DNA from: Prostheceraeus crozeri | Lineage: Eukaryota; Platyhelminthes; Polycladida; Euryleptidae | DNA: 64,000 nucleotides | Direction: 5' to 3' | Assembly (NCBI GenBank): GCA_907163375.1 | Contig: CAJQUW010014381.1 | Span: 248,001 to 312,000, forward strand | Shown here: positions 30,849-44,400 of the stretch, piece after piece | Layout: the number at the start of each line of letters is the position of its first letter | Numbering within the stretch: position 1 is the stretch's first letter | Made by a program: the position numbers and the translations under genes | Notes under the pieces: generated by a model | Told to the model about the DNA's origin: nothing | The model's input: the letters and a program-made list of their open reading frames with translations, nothing else | Database searches by the model: none

Positions 30849-31560
30849 CTTATATACATGTACAAAATTTAATGTAGAAGTTTGAATGTATGAGATTAGT
30901 TTGAAAATGATATTTACTTGTTGATCTGAGCATGCGTTGTAATCAATAAATGTAACTCCTATTGATTGACTTATTCAGGACATTTCAAAAATTCAAATAA
31001 TGCATGTCGACAGAAAGAGCTGCATATCCTCTAGAGCTTCCGTAACACGAAATATCTGAAATTTCTGTGCCACAAGAATAAAACGCATAATTTATAACAT
31101 AAGACATTGTACTGTTAATGAAAGCAGCATTTCATTGGGGAATCAAGACACTCGAATGACTTGCTTATATCGGCTTATATTGTTGTCGACTGTTATCGTT
31201 TTTCATAGTAAATTTGTTGCCAAATAAGTCTGTGGAAGTAGCGACTCCTTCAACAATCTGAAGTGATACTCATATGAAGTAAAATGTGATAAATTACCTG
31301 TCTTTGAAGAGATAACTATTCCAAATCCAAAAAGATGATCCAGAAAATGATGTAAATTCGGCGCAGTATTATGTATCTCAGTCACAAAGTGGCGAGTGCA
31401 GTTTTTAAAGTAGAATTCTGCATCACACTTTGCGAAAACGTACTTGGCAATAACGTACTTGCATGAATAGCTTGAGTGAAAATGACAACATAACATTGAC
31501 CATGTCGACTATGTCGTCGCCAATTTCTTTAGCTCTGAGTACCATGGCATCAAAATATCT
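30849..31560. other. Non-coding stretch before the left arm
   Basis: AT-rich with no coding. The left arm may extend into it, but its partner lies outside the window on the right. Confidence 0.4.
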
Positions 31561-32118
31561 GTCAATAGCTACCCAGAAGCGTTTTTGGCATGTTTATTCT
31601 TTCTTATGATTTTTTTGATATCGTATTCACGAATGGCAGCTTTTGTTTACCAGTACTCGTCCACCGTCCACCAATCCGGTGATTGCAAGATTTTTCCATC
31701 ACACTTTTCCATAACAAAGCACGTCATGCGGCGCATTTTCTATTTTGATATTACATGGTGTCGACAGACTTTCGATTTTAATTTTCCCGTATTTCTCCCG
31801 GTCTTTCCCAGATATCAGCAATATTTTTCAAGGAGTACTAAATTTGCCTTACAACTTTTTGAGAAATATTAGAAATAACGTATCTAATATATTCTCAAAA
31901 CCTCTCTATTTACAATGGTACTGAGAAACTCTGTCATCGATGTCCATAATCATGTTATCAAATTGGAAATCAGCTACATATATACTTAGGATAGTTTGGA
32001 CTTCCCATGTGTAAATCACATGTTTGTTCCAATAAAATCCTTAATACAGGAATGGGCTCAATTTCACGTAAAATCACATTTGTAATTTAACTGTTAACTA
32101 TTCAGGTTCAACTTCAGT

Positions 32119-32424
32119 TTGACTGTCAACTTCACCAATATTCCAGAATATCTAAAACATAAAATCCTCCAAGTCAAGAAACGGGCCTCCAAAATTATTG
32201 AAGTGATCATCGAGCCAAAATTTACGGACGCTGTCGGTAGCATGTGTAATTCATTATTGACAATAGTGATTGCCGATGAATCACATTCTCTGAGGGATTT
32301 GTTCTCTTCTAAGTTTCCGACATTATCCATCCGTAATAACTGTATCCTGCATCCTTCTTTGTCTTGTAACATGTGTTATTGTGGAATTGTATTGCGCTTG
32401 CCGAATATCACATATGATTTATGA
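32119..32424 (+). CDS. Hypothetical 101-residue frame in the left arm
   Basis: Frame MTVNFTNIPEYLKHKILQVK ... VKKRASKIIEVIIEPKFT ... CNSLLTIVIADESHSLRDLF, ending LRLPNITYDL. I recognise no family. The same frame is present in the right arm (56,133-56,441, minus) with only three differences near its start, but because the arms are nearly identical throughout this says nothing about selection. It may be an exon or chance. Confidence 0.2.
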   Translation: MTVNFTNIPEYLKHKILQVKKRASKIIEVIIEPKFTDAVGSMCNSLLTIVIADESHSLRDLFSSKFPTLSIRNNCILHPSLSCNMCYCGIVLRLPNITYDL

Positions 32425-33434
32425 GCCAGGATGATATTATTACCACAGTATCTAAAACAATAACACCATCATGATTCATGCAAAAGATGAGGAATTTTGT
32501 TATTTCGATGATTTTATGTATTTCACCTTGTTTCAAAGGCTATTTTAGGATGAATTACTCCTAAAACCTCTAACTCTTCAAAACAAGGATAAACATTTCT
32601 AACATTGCATAAATCAATAAATGATTGGTAATTGCTCACTAAATTTAATTCATCATTCCAATCGACCCTCTTTAATCGATATGAAGAGCTTCTCTGAGGA
32701 AATCAATCACTTATAACAATCATTCTTTTGTTGATTTCATAAGAGACATCCAAATACCAAACTAATATAGGCCGATATGGCACAGTTTCCTTAAAGATAT
32801 CAGTAAAAATTGCATTCTACACTGAGCCAATTGTTCCAATCAGTTATCAGAAAATAACATTTCCGAATTTCAATAATTCAAAAAGTGCATGTTTAAAAAT
32901 TCAAAACAATGATGAGTTTTACTATGCTTTCATAAGAACCATGCTTCCTCCAACAATAGAATTCACTTATATGGGGAAATAGTCACATAGAAGGAAAGTC
33001 CTCGTGCAGTTCCAATGATGACCTCGTATTGTTTCAATGAAAGCTCCATAGGTATATCAAATATCCATTCGACTGTAAAACCTTTTGTACCACCTCGATG
33101 TAAACCGACTGGAATAGCATTTGGAATGCAATGCCATCATCAGTAACTGTATGTAATGTATCTGAATTGAGTGAAACGAAGATGAGAGCACTATAACTTC
33201 AGATCAACCAAGGACTCCTTGAATTGTACAGATGACTTTATGAACAAAGATATATACAATCAAGAAGTGATTGGATCAACCCAAATGAATTTTTCCACCA
33301 AATTTATGTTAGATAATGAATGATATTTGACTATCTACCGAACATCATTTTTTAAAAGTTACAATTATGTGAGCGGTGGTTCTTAAATTTATATGAATTT
33401 AAAATATAATAATAATACATAATTATATAAGCAT

Positions 33435-33710
33435 ATGCCTTTCCTCAATGAGCTGCAGCCAGTGAACTACTTACAGGATCTAAATGATTCCACATCAAAT
33501 AGAAAAGTTTATTTCCTGACCATGAATTTTCCAAAGATGAAAAAACCGCTTCATTATCATTATCTGATTCATGAAATTCTGAAAAGCTTCTATTTTTTAG
33601 CCGATTTTTTCAGACCTCAATTTTTCGAACATGCTAAGTTTGCAGCAACAAAATTGCATTTCGACATTGTTGGAACTGACGCGTATTCATGCAATGATAG
33701 AAAACCATAG
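33435..33710 (+). other. Open frame of 91 codons in the left arm, unassigned
   Basis: Frame MPFLNELQPVNYLQDLND ... KPLHYHYLIHEILKSFYFLA. The right arm has the matching sequence at about 54,885-55,125, but there the frame is not maintained, so it is probably not a gene. Confidence 0.15.
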
Positions 33711-34035
33711 TATCAAAATACACGTTAATACAATAGCACGATGACACCAATTTATCAAGAAATAACAAACAGAAGAAAACAGGAAAAAACGTGCCACGCT
33801 AGACGAAGACCGAGAAGGCTTAAGTATTCCATCTTATCATCCTTTTTGTATCAGTTTACGATAGAAACAATGGCAACAATGGCAAACCGTCAGTCACAAA
33901 GTTGTGTCTGATGTTTCCAACAACGTCAGGTATAATTCTGCAGAATCAAGGTTCCTCGATATTTCCTGATTCAACAAGGATAGCAATGACGTGTGCGAAG
34001 CAATAATGCCACCACTATATTGGAAGACAATAGAG

Positions 34036-37000
34036 CAGCCAGAGTGCACAGTTCCAGACCCAGCAGGGCCAGATACGCAGTAACCCAGCAGAGAACAGTG
34101 CTCCCAGAACTGCAGAATGCGCAGACCCCAGCAGTTGCCAGTTAAATCCAGGCCCAGAACAGAATTAGACAGACAGTTAACAGCGCAGCAGTATCAGTGT
34201 CTTAACCAGACGCCAAGGGAAGTCCAGTCCCAGCCCACCGCAGTAAGTTGTTCCCAGTTCTAAGAGTTAATCCCCCTCAGAGAGACAAGTCAGTCCCAGA
34301 CAGGCACCAGAGCAGACAGTCCAGTAACAGAAGTCAAGTCAGACAGTAAGTAGAGAAAGCACTCGTACACAGTTTTATCAGAAAGTCCAGTTGAGCAGAA
34401 GCAGGAAGTGAGACAGGTTTAGTAATCAGTACTCCAGTAAGTATAACGCCAGAACGATATACAGTTTGTAACAGGCTCAGAAGTCCAGTACTACAGGAAG
34501 TTCACACATATTCCAGATCCAGTTTAACAGAAGAGCAGTACCAGCAGAGTTCAGTTTTTCAGGCCCAAAGTAGCAAGTCAGCTCCCAGAAGCCAGCAGCA
34601 GCAGAAGCGCAGTGAAGGAAAGGAATTGCAGTCAGTCCCACAGAACAGCCCAGAGTCTGGTTCACCTCAGTCAGTTACAGTGTACCCCAGATAACAGACC
34701 AGGAAGAGAACAGCGAAACCCAGTTACAAGCAGTTCCCCAGAAGTTTGTTACAGTCAGATAGTTACAGAGACAGGTCAGAATCAGTAATCCGCAGTACCA
34801 GGAAGTGCCCCCCAGCCAGTCGCAGCGAGAAAGTTGCCCCCTGAAGCCATCAAAGTTTTTCATGGAAGTCAGTAGCAGAACAGGCAGAACAGCTAGAAAT
34901 TCCAGGGAGTGCAGAAAGTCAGACCCCAGGTTAAGCAGTGAATCATGAAGTTCTCAGTAGATTACCAGCAGGAAGCATGGTCCCCCAGCACAGGGTCTAA
35001 GTTATTCTTTCAGAACCAGCCTCCAGACAGTTCAGTCAGTCAGTTGACAGATTAAAGTCAGAAGTTTCCCCAGTCACAGCCAGAAGTCAGCGAGCACCGC
35101 AGAAGACCAAGGCCAGAAGCTCTCCGACAGAGCAGTCCAGATAGTTTGCAGACAGGAACATTGACCCCAGTAATCGCAGTTCCCCGAGGGTCAGTTCTGT
35201 TAACCAGATAATGGCAGAAGTTTCAGGCAAGGAAGTGTGCATGAAGTTAATATCCAGGACCAGACCAGAACAGCACAGAGTTAACACAGAACACCCAGTT
35301 CAGACAGAACAGCAGAACAGTGCAGACCAGACTCAGGAAGTTACAGCCTAGTGACATAGAAGTGAGGCACGTACCCAGCTCAGGAACACCGACAGACCCA
35401 GCCAGACTTTGTGAGCCCACTCAGACAGACCCCCGCCAGCACAGTGCCCCACAGTACAGCGCAGAATCACCCCCAGAACCCAGAAAGCTCACCCGCGCCA
35501 CGCAGAATCCAGTCAAGCGAGAACAGGATCAGCATGTTTCAGTGAGAAGTCGAACCAGTTCCCAGAATCAGCTAGAACCCAGCCCGCAGTGCAGAAAGCA
35601 GAATCCAGTTTCCAGCAGTATATCCCTCAGTAAGTTCCAGAACAGCATCAGTTATCCCGACTCAGAGTCAGACCCAGAACAGAAAGATCCAGTGCAGTCC
35701 CAGAAGTCCAGCCCCCAGTCCAGAAGTTGACTGCAGGGCGCCAGAATCAGCAGTATAAGCAGAGCAGCAGTGACAGCAGAAGTTTTTGTCAGCACAAGTA
35801 ACTAGGGAACTTGAGACTCTCCCAGACCAGCTACAGCCAGAACAGCAGTAAAGGTACACACAGCCAGATCAGGAATGTGGAGCAGGTTGCGCAGATCAGT
35901 TCCAGTTACAGTAAGCAGCCAGCCAGCAACAGTCAGACAGAGAATCAGAACCAGGCCCAGGCACAGAACTCAGTAGCCACAGCCAGGTTCCCCCAGTAAC
36001 CAAGACAGCAGAAAGAGTTTCAGCCCAAGAACAGACCCGCCCAGCCAGCAGATTACCCAGTCAGAACCAGTACCAGTAGCAGCAGATCAGCCCAAGAGAG
36101 TACAGACTCCAGACCAACTGACAGATGACAGGAACACAGCCAGCACAGGGAAACCAGTCCAGATGTGTACAAGATCAGTTACAGAACACAAGAAGCCATG
36201 AAGCAGTAAAAGTACAGAGAAGATTTAGTTCCAGGTTGGAAGCAGAATCCCAGGCAGACCAGGTTCATGGACCGACACAGGAAGTTTCTCCCAGAAGCCC
36301 CAGTTCCCAGAATGTCCAGATCACAGCAGAAGAAGTCAGCAAGGGTATACCCAGAGACAGCACGTCAGTCAGCCAGATCAGAGGACAGGTCAGAAGGGCT
36401 GAATCCCCAGAGGTTCACGAGGAGAATCAGTGCTTAGCCAGAATCCCAAGTAACCCATGAACAGACGTAAACCAGAGTTCAGAATCCCAGGTGCAGGTCC
36501 TGTACAGCAGCCCCACGTGCACCAGAACAGAATCCAGTTGTAAGTAATGTGCCAGACCAGCAGTAAAGAGTAAGTATAAATAAAAAATCGCGGCAGAATT
36601 CCGCCCAGAATCACAGAAGTGCAGGAACAGCAGAAGGACCAACCAGTGTAAAGCAGGTCCAGGCAGAAGCCAGCAGTTCAAGCCAGTTTCAGAGCTCAGT
36701 TACAGTAAGCAGCAGATCCAGAAGGCCAGTACCCAGTTAATTTCAGACCAGCCACAGAACAGAATGAGGCAGTCCTACAGACAGATTTTTCCCCCAGGCA
36801 TCAGAAATACGCCCCCAGAACAGTACAGAAGTTGTTCAGTCACAGGCCACAGTTAATCTCGCTTGATTGCCAGGAAACCAAAGCAGCAGCAGAAGAACGA
36901 ACTGTCAGAACAGAACCCCAGTCAGAACAGTAATACAGAATGAACACAGAATCATGGAAGTTCCCAGCATGAAGCCAGAACAGAACAGCAGGTAATGTCC

Positions 37001-37268
37001 GCAGTCTGTCAGTTACCAGGCCGCAGTTTCGTGCAGTTAATATGGAGGGCAGGGGGAACAGCCTCAGTACAGAGTGATCAGCTCTTACAGGAACTCAGCA
37101 GGACAGAAGCCCACAGACAGACAGAACAGCAGCCCGACAAGGAGCAGAGCTGAAACCAGCCAGGTGAAGTCCCCGCCAGGAAGTCCCAGAAGAAGCCTTC
37201 AGCAGTAATCCCAGCAGCTCCCCAGACGCAGAATGTGCAGGTGGAACGCCAGCCCCCAGACCAGAAAG
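34036..37268 (+). repeat. 3.2 kb degenerate CAG-rich array
   Basis: Very dense CAG words with irregular spacing of about 5-10 bases (eight in 36,121-36,180), often as CCAGAA, CAGAAGT or CAGTCAG. CTG is rare on the same strand, so composition is strongly asymmetric (T-poor). No fixed period. The right arm has only CAATAGACAGAATTTC at the matching point (about 54,545-54,565). Long open frames here (for example 35,320-35,730) follow from the composition and are not genes. Confidence 0.9.
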
Positions 37269-37895
37269 TTTCTTTAATCTGGTTTAATTTGACCTCAAGG
37301 TGACTTTGCATTCGTCATCCACATTATTCAAATTGCTTTCTTCCTTCACAATGCATAGCTTAATTCCGTCAGTTTCTTCTAATTGTTGTTTATTGAAATA
37401 TACATTACATACACCTGACGAATAACAAATTTCCAAAATATTAATTCCAATATCATTGAGAATACATAGCTTTTGAAACTATCATGTCTTAAAAAGGCAA
37501 TTTTGCTAACCTTCCAGCCTTGCGTGTTAAGAACACTTGAAGTCTGAAAAATTAGACTAAAGCAAAAATTGCCTGAAAAAAAGTTTTTAAACTTTATGAA
37601 TTAGTTGATGGAAATCAAAATATTTTCATGATTATATAAAAGTACAAAAAATTAGCCCTTCTATCCGTTAGTGCCATGTTCAAATCTTATGAATAGCTCA
37701 CGGGCTACAAGCCATTCAACAAAGACCTGAACCAACTGCGGTTCGCTTAAAATACAAAGAAACAATAGGCCTTGTAATATAAATTGCCATCGCACTTTTA
37801 GGATAGGCTACCAGTCAATCTCGCATTCTTGAAATATTTTCTTCAGTCGTCGATTAGCAATGCACTTTGTCAAGAATACATAGGCCCTAAATTCA

Positions 37896-38700
37896 GAAAA
37901 TGTCACATTTTTGATACAAACGAGACGTTTGCGCCATGGCAAATGTCACGAAACATCAATGAAATTTGACATGGAGGTACCTGTGACTCATTAGTGAAGA
38001 TGCTTTAGCATAGCCAAAACGCGTCATCTAAGGGGTGCAAAGGAAGACAAACGCATAGAGTGTTAGAGGAGAATCACAAAATGTCACATTTTTGGTACAG
38101 AACGAGACGTTTGCGCAATGGCAAAATGTCACGATAACATCAATGAAAATTTGACATGGAGGTACCTGTGACCTATTGTGAAGATGCTAAGCATAGACAA
38201 GCGACGTCATCTCAAGGTGCATAGGATGAAAAACGCCATAGAGTTTAGAGGAGAATTCACAAATTTCACATTTTGGTACAAAACGAAGACGTTTTGCGCA
38301 TAAGGCAAATGTCACGATAACATCAATGAAATTTGACATGGAAGGGAACCTGTGACAATTGTGAAGATGCTTAGGCAGTCAGCCAAACGCGTCATCTAAG
38401 GGTGCATAGGAAGACACAAACGCCATAGAGTTTAGAGGAGAAATTCCACAAAATGTCACATTTTTGGTACAAACGAGACGTGGATTTTGCCGCATGGCAA
38501 ATGTTTCACGATACAAACAATGAAAATTTGACTTGATGGAGGTACCTGTGACTATTGTGAGATGCTTTAGCTTAGGACAGGCTCGTCATCTCAAGGTGGC
38601 ATTAGGATGAAAAACACCATAGAGATTAGAGGAGAATTTCCACAAATGTCACATTTTTGGTGCGAACGAGACACGTTATGCGCATGGCAAACAGCTTGAG
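37896..38700 (-). repeat. 175-bp tandem array B, inverted, length-inflated
   Basis: Same unit as arrays A and C, on the minus strand, five units. Spacings measured at the GGCAAATG word (37,937; 38,119; 38,304; 38,496; 38,686) are 182, 185, 192 and 190 instead of 175, from many scattered one- to few-base insertions. Confidence 0.92.
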
Positions 38701-39073
38701 AGGAGCGATGAATGTTGAAGTTGAGCATCTGATAGTATAAGTGTATACGTTTGACATTGAAAACCACTTCTCTTAGCCGGCTCACCAGGTTTGGGGTCGA
38801 ATTTTTCGAATATGAACTGGTTTATGGAGGAAATCAACCAATTTAAATCGTGCCATAACAATTGCAATGAGCCGTGCTGGATTGCCCACCACGTTCTCAC
38901 TACAGGCATCTGTGCAATATGTGATTGGATTGTGAGTCCATAATGTCAGACATAAAGGAATAATGACACATGATTTCACTCAAGTGGGGATAGTTGGGAA
39001 GTTCAAGATATTTCGAAAAAAATATAAATTTAATTTTGAGTGATTTGATTTGCTGAAAATGGACTAATGATGG

Positions 39074-40031
39074 TGTAACAGGGTTGCTTATTTGTTTATA
39101 TGTAGTAAAATTATAACTAGTACTTAACGTAAATATTTTAATTATAGGTGTTGGTATTTTCACTATTGATGTGAAGAACTAAATTGTACATAGGTATTGC
39201 TCACAAATCTGGGAGCATTGGCGCAATTTTCTGGTGAAGGGTTGTAAAGTTATATCACATTCAAGTGATAATTTGAGGATTTCACGGACATGTATGAATA
39301 ATTGTATATAATTGTAAGGTGTTGGTGGCTTTCCGATTTATGGGGTTTTGGGTGGTTCTGTCTGGTTAAAAGTATAGGCAGAACATAAGATAAACATGGA
39401 AATTAAGTATTCCTGGTGTTAGAATGTACCATTTTATTATAAATGCAATGAGTAAAGCTCACGGCGCTAGCGTGCAGCGCGCGGTTCAAGCAAAACGTTG
39501 CTCTCTTAAAATTATACGGCTGATGGTAAGTCCACTGCTACTCAACTGAACTAAGAAGTTTTAGGCAGAGTGGCGTAGGTTTATGACATAGGTTTATGAA
39601 ATTTCCATTGCGGCTAATTAATTAATCGTAAGCAGCGTTATAACTTTGCCGTCTAATCTGAGGGTTACGATAGATGTAAGAAGATAGCAAGACATAAATT
39701 CAGCGGAATTAGGAGGTTGGGGTTTTATGATACTTCTGTTTCAGCTTATTAACTGCTACCACACACAACCGTTATAACGTACATGGGTAATACCCACAGA
39801 TTCATTCGAGTTAGGGTATTACCTATAATACCTAGTTAACTGGTTAGGGCAGGCTTAATAACTAACCAGGCGCATCTTCGAGTGACGTTCGCGTGGCTGT
39901 CAGGTGCTCGTCCACATCATAAGGATTCGACGTGGTGAACTTGGAGTGACCGGATCGTGATACGGAGACTGTAGGTTTCTTACTGTAGTAATCAATTGGG
40001 TTAAGGGTCTCTCATAGCTCGGTCTGTTACA
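39074..40031 (+). repeat. Gypsy 5' LTR
   Basis: Begins TGTAACAGGGTTGC and ends GGTCTGTTACA; 958 bases. The last ~470 bases match the 3' LTR almost exactly; the first ~490 are rich in small length differences, in line with the noisy sequence just to the left. Followed by CTGGTGGCAGCGGTT, a primer-binding-like site (tRNA not assigned). Confidence 0.95.
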
Positions 40032-40299
40032 CTGGTGGCAGCGGTTAAAACCCATACCAAATTGAGAAATGGCTTTTAGCCCAAGTGTTGACTTATTTGA
40101 AACTGGCGACAGTGGGTTGTTTTTTTCGAATACACAAACTGACGCTGTCCGTGGTTTCCCACTTTTGGATAATGAAGTTCCAACCCAGTCCATGCCACCT
40201 TCTTACGCCACGTAGTTCAAATGTTGATTGCATTTATAAAAAAATAGGCAAGGTTGAACAAGGGATTGGGAATTGACCAGTCGTTTAGAGCACTTAATG

Positions 40300-41400
40300 G
40301 AAAATCAGAAAAGCACCAAGAAAGAGAAAATTCCAGATGATTTGTCTCAGCTGCAAAAGTTTAACGGTCCAAATCGATTTTCAGAGATGGGTTAAGTCAT
40401 TTGAATTTCTCTCGGCTGACCTTTCTGACGAGAAGAAATTACGTGTTTTGGTTGTAAAAACCGTGGGTAAGGCCAATGAGATTGTTATAGATAAGGCAGG
40501 GACACACACATATCGTGAGATTGTCGCGGATTTGAGCAATCGATTTTCACTCTTTAGGACTGCCGTGGAAGCGGAGACAGCTTATGATTCTAGAACACGT
40601 CGTTCAGCAGAGTCGGGTAGGGATTTTGCAGATGATTTATTAAGAATCGGAGCCCAGGCATTTCCTAGAATGACTGAAGTGGAACTACGCGAAAAGATTA
40701 TGCATACCATGATGGTGCGCGAAGCTAATCGGGACGTGAAACTTTCAATGAGTCGATTTCCACCATCATCGTTGAGTAATTACTTGGATATTGTCCGAGG
40801 ATTTGAAAGAATCGATAAACCCAGTACTACCACCGGTGGTACTGTTTCTCCTGTCCGACCAGTTATAACTGCTGTTGCGTCTAGTAATCCAGGCATTCGT
40901 TGCTTTAAATGTCAAGAATTCGGTCATATCGCTCGGGGTTGTCCTAAGTCTGTCAACGTCTTCCAACGGACCATGTCATGGCCGTCTCAGACTCCACGTC
41001 AAACTATGAACAGGCCGACAAATTCAACGTTTTTTCAGCAACCGTTCTATCAGTCACAAGCGGGTTAATTAATGCGCCATCGAACGTTCAGCCCGCAGTT
41101 CCGCAAGTAAGACCAATTTTGGGTCCTGACACAACGGTATCTCGGTCAACACTCCCAAGGGAATCGCGGTTGCCTGTTGTCGAGCAACCCACCAGTTATG
41201 GAAACACGGCTCAAAAATTGACTGGGTTTCCGGGACAAAATACTACGTATACTGGGGTTGCCGATGCATCGGCATCAGGCTACCAGCCACAGCAAAATAG
41301 GCCCGCTGGGTGCTTTGCAGCCTACTTTAACTGCTCGGCAGGGTCCATGTTATAATTGTGGACAGTATGGACACTTAGCTCGTAATTGTCCGCAGGGAAA
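40300..41400 (+). pseudogene. Gypsy gag region
   Basis: Capsid-type sequence (LADLS-like RWVKSFEFLSADLSDEKKLR, DFADDLLRIGAQAFPRMTEV) followed by two CCHC zinc knuckles: CFKCQEFGHIARGC near 40,900 and CYNCGQYGHLARNC near 41,350. Gag forms the particle and binds element RNA. The stretch between the knuckles is proline/glutamine-rich. Fossil. Confidence 0.9.
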
Positions 41401-44400
41401 CGAGCAGCGGCGATAGATACGTCCCGGCCTCTCGCCGGCTCTCGTTTGAAACGGGACTCAGCAAATATAGCAGAAATTCTTGTTGGTGACCAGATAGTTA
41501 AAGCTCTGGTTGATACCGGTGCAGATGTGTCGGTATGTAATAGTATATTAGTGCATGATCAGCATATTATCCCGATTCCTAATGTGTCCTGTATTCAAAC
41601 TACAAATGGCGAAAAACTTCATATTTTGGGAACTACTGTCATTTATTTTCAGATAGGAATTTGCACAGTATATCACACTTTTTTTGTTTCTGCCAATCTA
41701 TCCACTAACATGGTTTTAGGAATGGATTTCCTAGGTGATTATGACGGTGACGTGGACGTGGGCACTAAAACCTTGCATTTACCTCGACTGAGTGTTCAAG
41801 TACCTCTTCGCAAACGTCGTACTACGAACACTGTGCTTTTTAAAATCGCTATCAATAATACAGTTGTTCTTCAGCCGCACTCAGAACAGCTGCTTTCAGC
41901 AAGAATTTTGATGAAAGGAAAGGGTCCAGAACCGTTAACGGGTATGGTCATGCCCAGTTCAGAGACGGACGATCTTGGCGTGTTTGTTCTGCCGACAGTT
42001 TCGACCGTTAAGAAAAAGGAAGTCACCATATCTGTTTGCAACAACTCTTTGCAACATGTTACTCTAAAGAAAAATACAGCAGTAGCCAATTTCGAATTGA
42101 TTTCCGCAATGTATGATAGCGTAAATTATATTCAAGACGTTTTTCCAAGTGATGTTGCAGCTCAAGTAAATCATGTGACTCTTGAGTCGCAATCAGAGGA
42201 GGAGTCTTCCGCATTAACTGCTCGAGAACGTCAAGAATTGGATAGCATACTTAAATCGTATGCTGATGTGTTTATGCGAAGGAAAGCCATTAGGTAGGGC
42301 AGTGAACGCTCAGCATTTTATAAATACTGGGGATCACCCTCCTATTCGTCAACCTTGTCGACGGATTCCACCCTCTCAGAAGTTAGAAGTTAGCCGCCAA
42401 ATACAGGAAAATGTTGGATCAAGGCGTTGTTTCACATAGTAGTAGTCCCTGGGCTAGTCCATCGTTCTTGTCCAGAAGAAGGACGGGACTTTGAGATTTT
42501 GTGTTGATTTTCGAAAATTGAATCAATGTTGCCGATACGATAGCTATCCTTGCCCAGGGTCGATGATGCTTTGGATTCTATGGGAGGGGCTCAATACTTT
42601 TCGGTACTTGATTTGAAGTCTGGTTATTGGCAGATTCCCTTGGCGGAGGAGGATAAAGCAAAGTCTGCATTTGTTTGTCACAGGGTCTTTATGAGTTCAA
42701 TGTTCTTCCATTCGGTCTGGCATCAGCTCCTGCCACTTTTCAGCGCATGATGGACGAGAAGTTGAGAGGGTTAATTGGAGAAATTTGTTTAGTCTACCTT
42801 GACGATATTATTATTTTTAGTCGTAGTTGGCAAGATCATTTGTGTGATATTCAATTGGTATTAGACAGACTGCGACTTGCTAATCTGCAACTCAATACTA
42901 AAAAGTGCCAATGGGGACTTAGTTCTGTCAAGTATCTTGGTCACATCGTGACGTTCAAGGTATTAGGACTGATCCTGAAAAGACAAACAGAGTTAAAGAA
43001 TGGCCGACGCCAGCAACTGCTAAGCAAGTACGAGAATTTTTAGGTTTAGCGTCTTATTATCGCAGATTTGTGCAAGACTTTGCGAGATTAGCTAAACCGT
43101 TGCACGAATTAACTAACAAAGACAATACTTTTGTGTGGACTGATCGTTGTCAGGAAGCGTTTGACTCTCTTAAACGCTGTTTAACATCCACTCCGATTTT
43201 GACCATGCCAGATTTCACTGAGGCTGGTGGTGCTTTCATTCTTGATACTGATGCCTCTGGCTACGCCATAGGTGCTGTCCTCTCACAAGTACAGCATGAT
43301 GGAAAGGAAAGGGTTATCGCGTATGCAAGCAAAACTTTGAATCGAGCTCAAACTTCCTACGCCCCTACGAAAAGGGAGATGCTTGCCCTAGTAACATTCA
43401 TCGACCACTTTCACGTATACTCGACGGGTAAAAAGTTTTTAGCACGAACAGATCTCAAAGCACTTGAATGTTTGAAAGGCTTCAAAGAGCCTAGAGGGAT
43501 GCTTGCGCGCTGGTTGCAAATTTTGGAAGAATTTGATTTCGATTGCTTATACCGCGCCGGAACCTCGCACAAAAACGCAGATGCTCTCTCTCGCTTGACT
43601 AATGCGCCAGACGAAGAGACGTCAGACCCCCCGAATCGCATGGATGGTGATGATGTTGTTATTTTTAGTCTATGGTCCCAGGGGCTGGGGTAGATGAAAT
43701 GAAACGCAAGACTTCGGCTGATCAAGACTTGGCGCAAATTCTGTTCTGGAAAACTCGTTTATCCATCTTCGACAAGCCATCTTCTAGACAACTGGAAACA
43801 TGCTCCCAGGAAATAAAGAACATTGTTCGATTTTGGGAATTTCTTGTTGTGGAAGATGGTCTCTTATATCGGTTAGATGGCGATAAGAAAAAAATAATTC
43901 CACCAAAAGACGAGCGAATGGCTATTATCAACCAATGTCACTCAGGGATGGGCAATTCTCATTTGGGCCGTGATAAAACTTACCACAAACTGCGAGCGAG
44001 GTTCTGGTGGCCAGACATGAGACATGATACCACGACGTGTTTGAACAGATGTGAGGTATGCGTTACCTTTAAGGGGCCTATTCCAAAACTGCGACATCCC
44101 ATGATGCCAATCGTAGTCGGAAGACCAATGGAATGTGTTGAAGTTGATCTCATAGGTCACTGTGTAAGACTAAGAGAGGCAATCGTTACGTCTTGACTAT
44201 GGTTGACTTATTTTCCAAATGGGCTGAGGCAATTCCCCTTCCTAACAAGGAAACGTCTACGGTAGCTGGGGCATTCCTTAGAGAATGGGTTTGCCGTCAT
44301 GGAGTCCCTGATAGAATTCATTCTGATAAGGGGACAGAATTTGAATCAAAAATTTTTCGAGAATTGTGTAATCTTTTGGGTTCCATGAAGTCACGTACCA

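Noticed and set aside
34477-37311. Several long open frames on both strands in the CAG-rich array
   Set aside because: They result from T-poor, CAG-rich composition, are low complexity (Q/S/P/R-rich one way, W/L/C-rich the other), and match no family.
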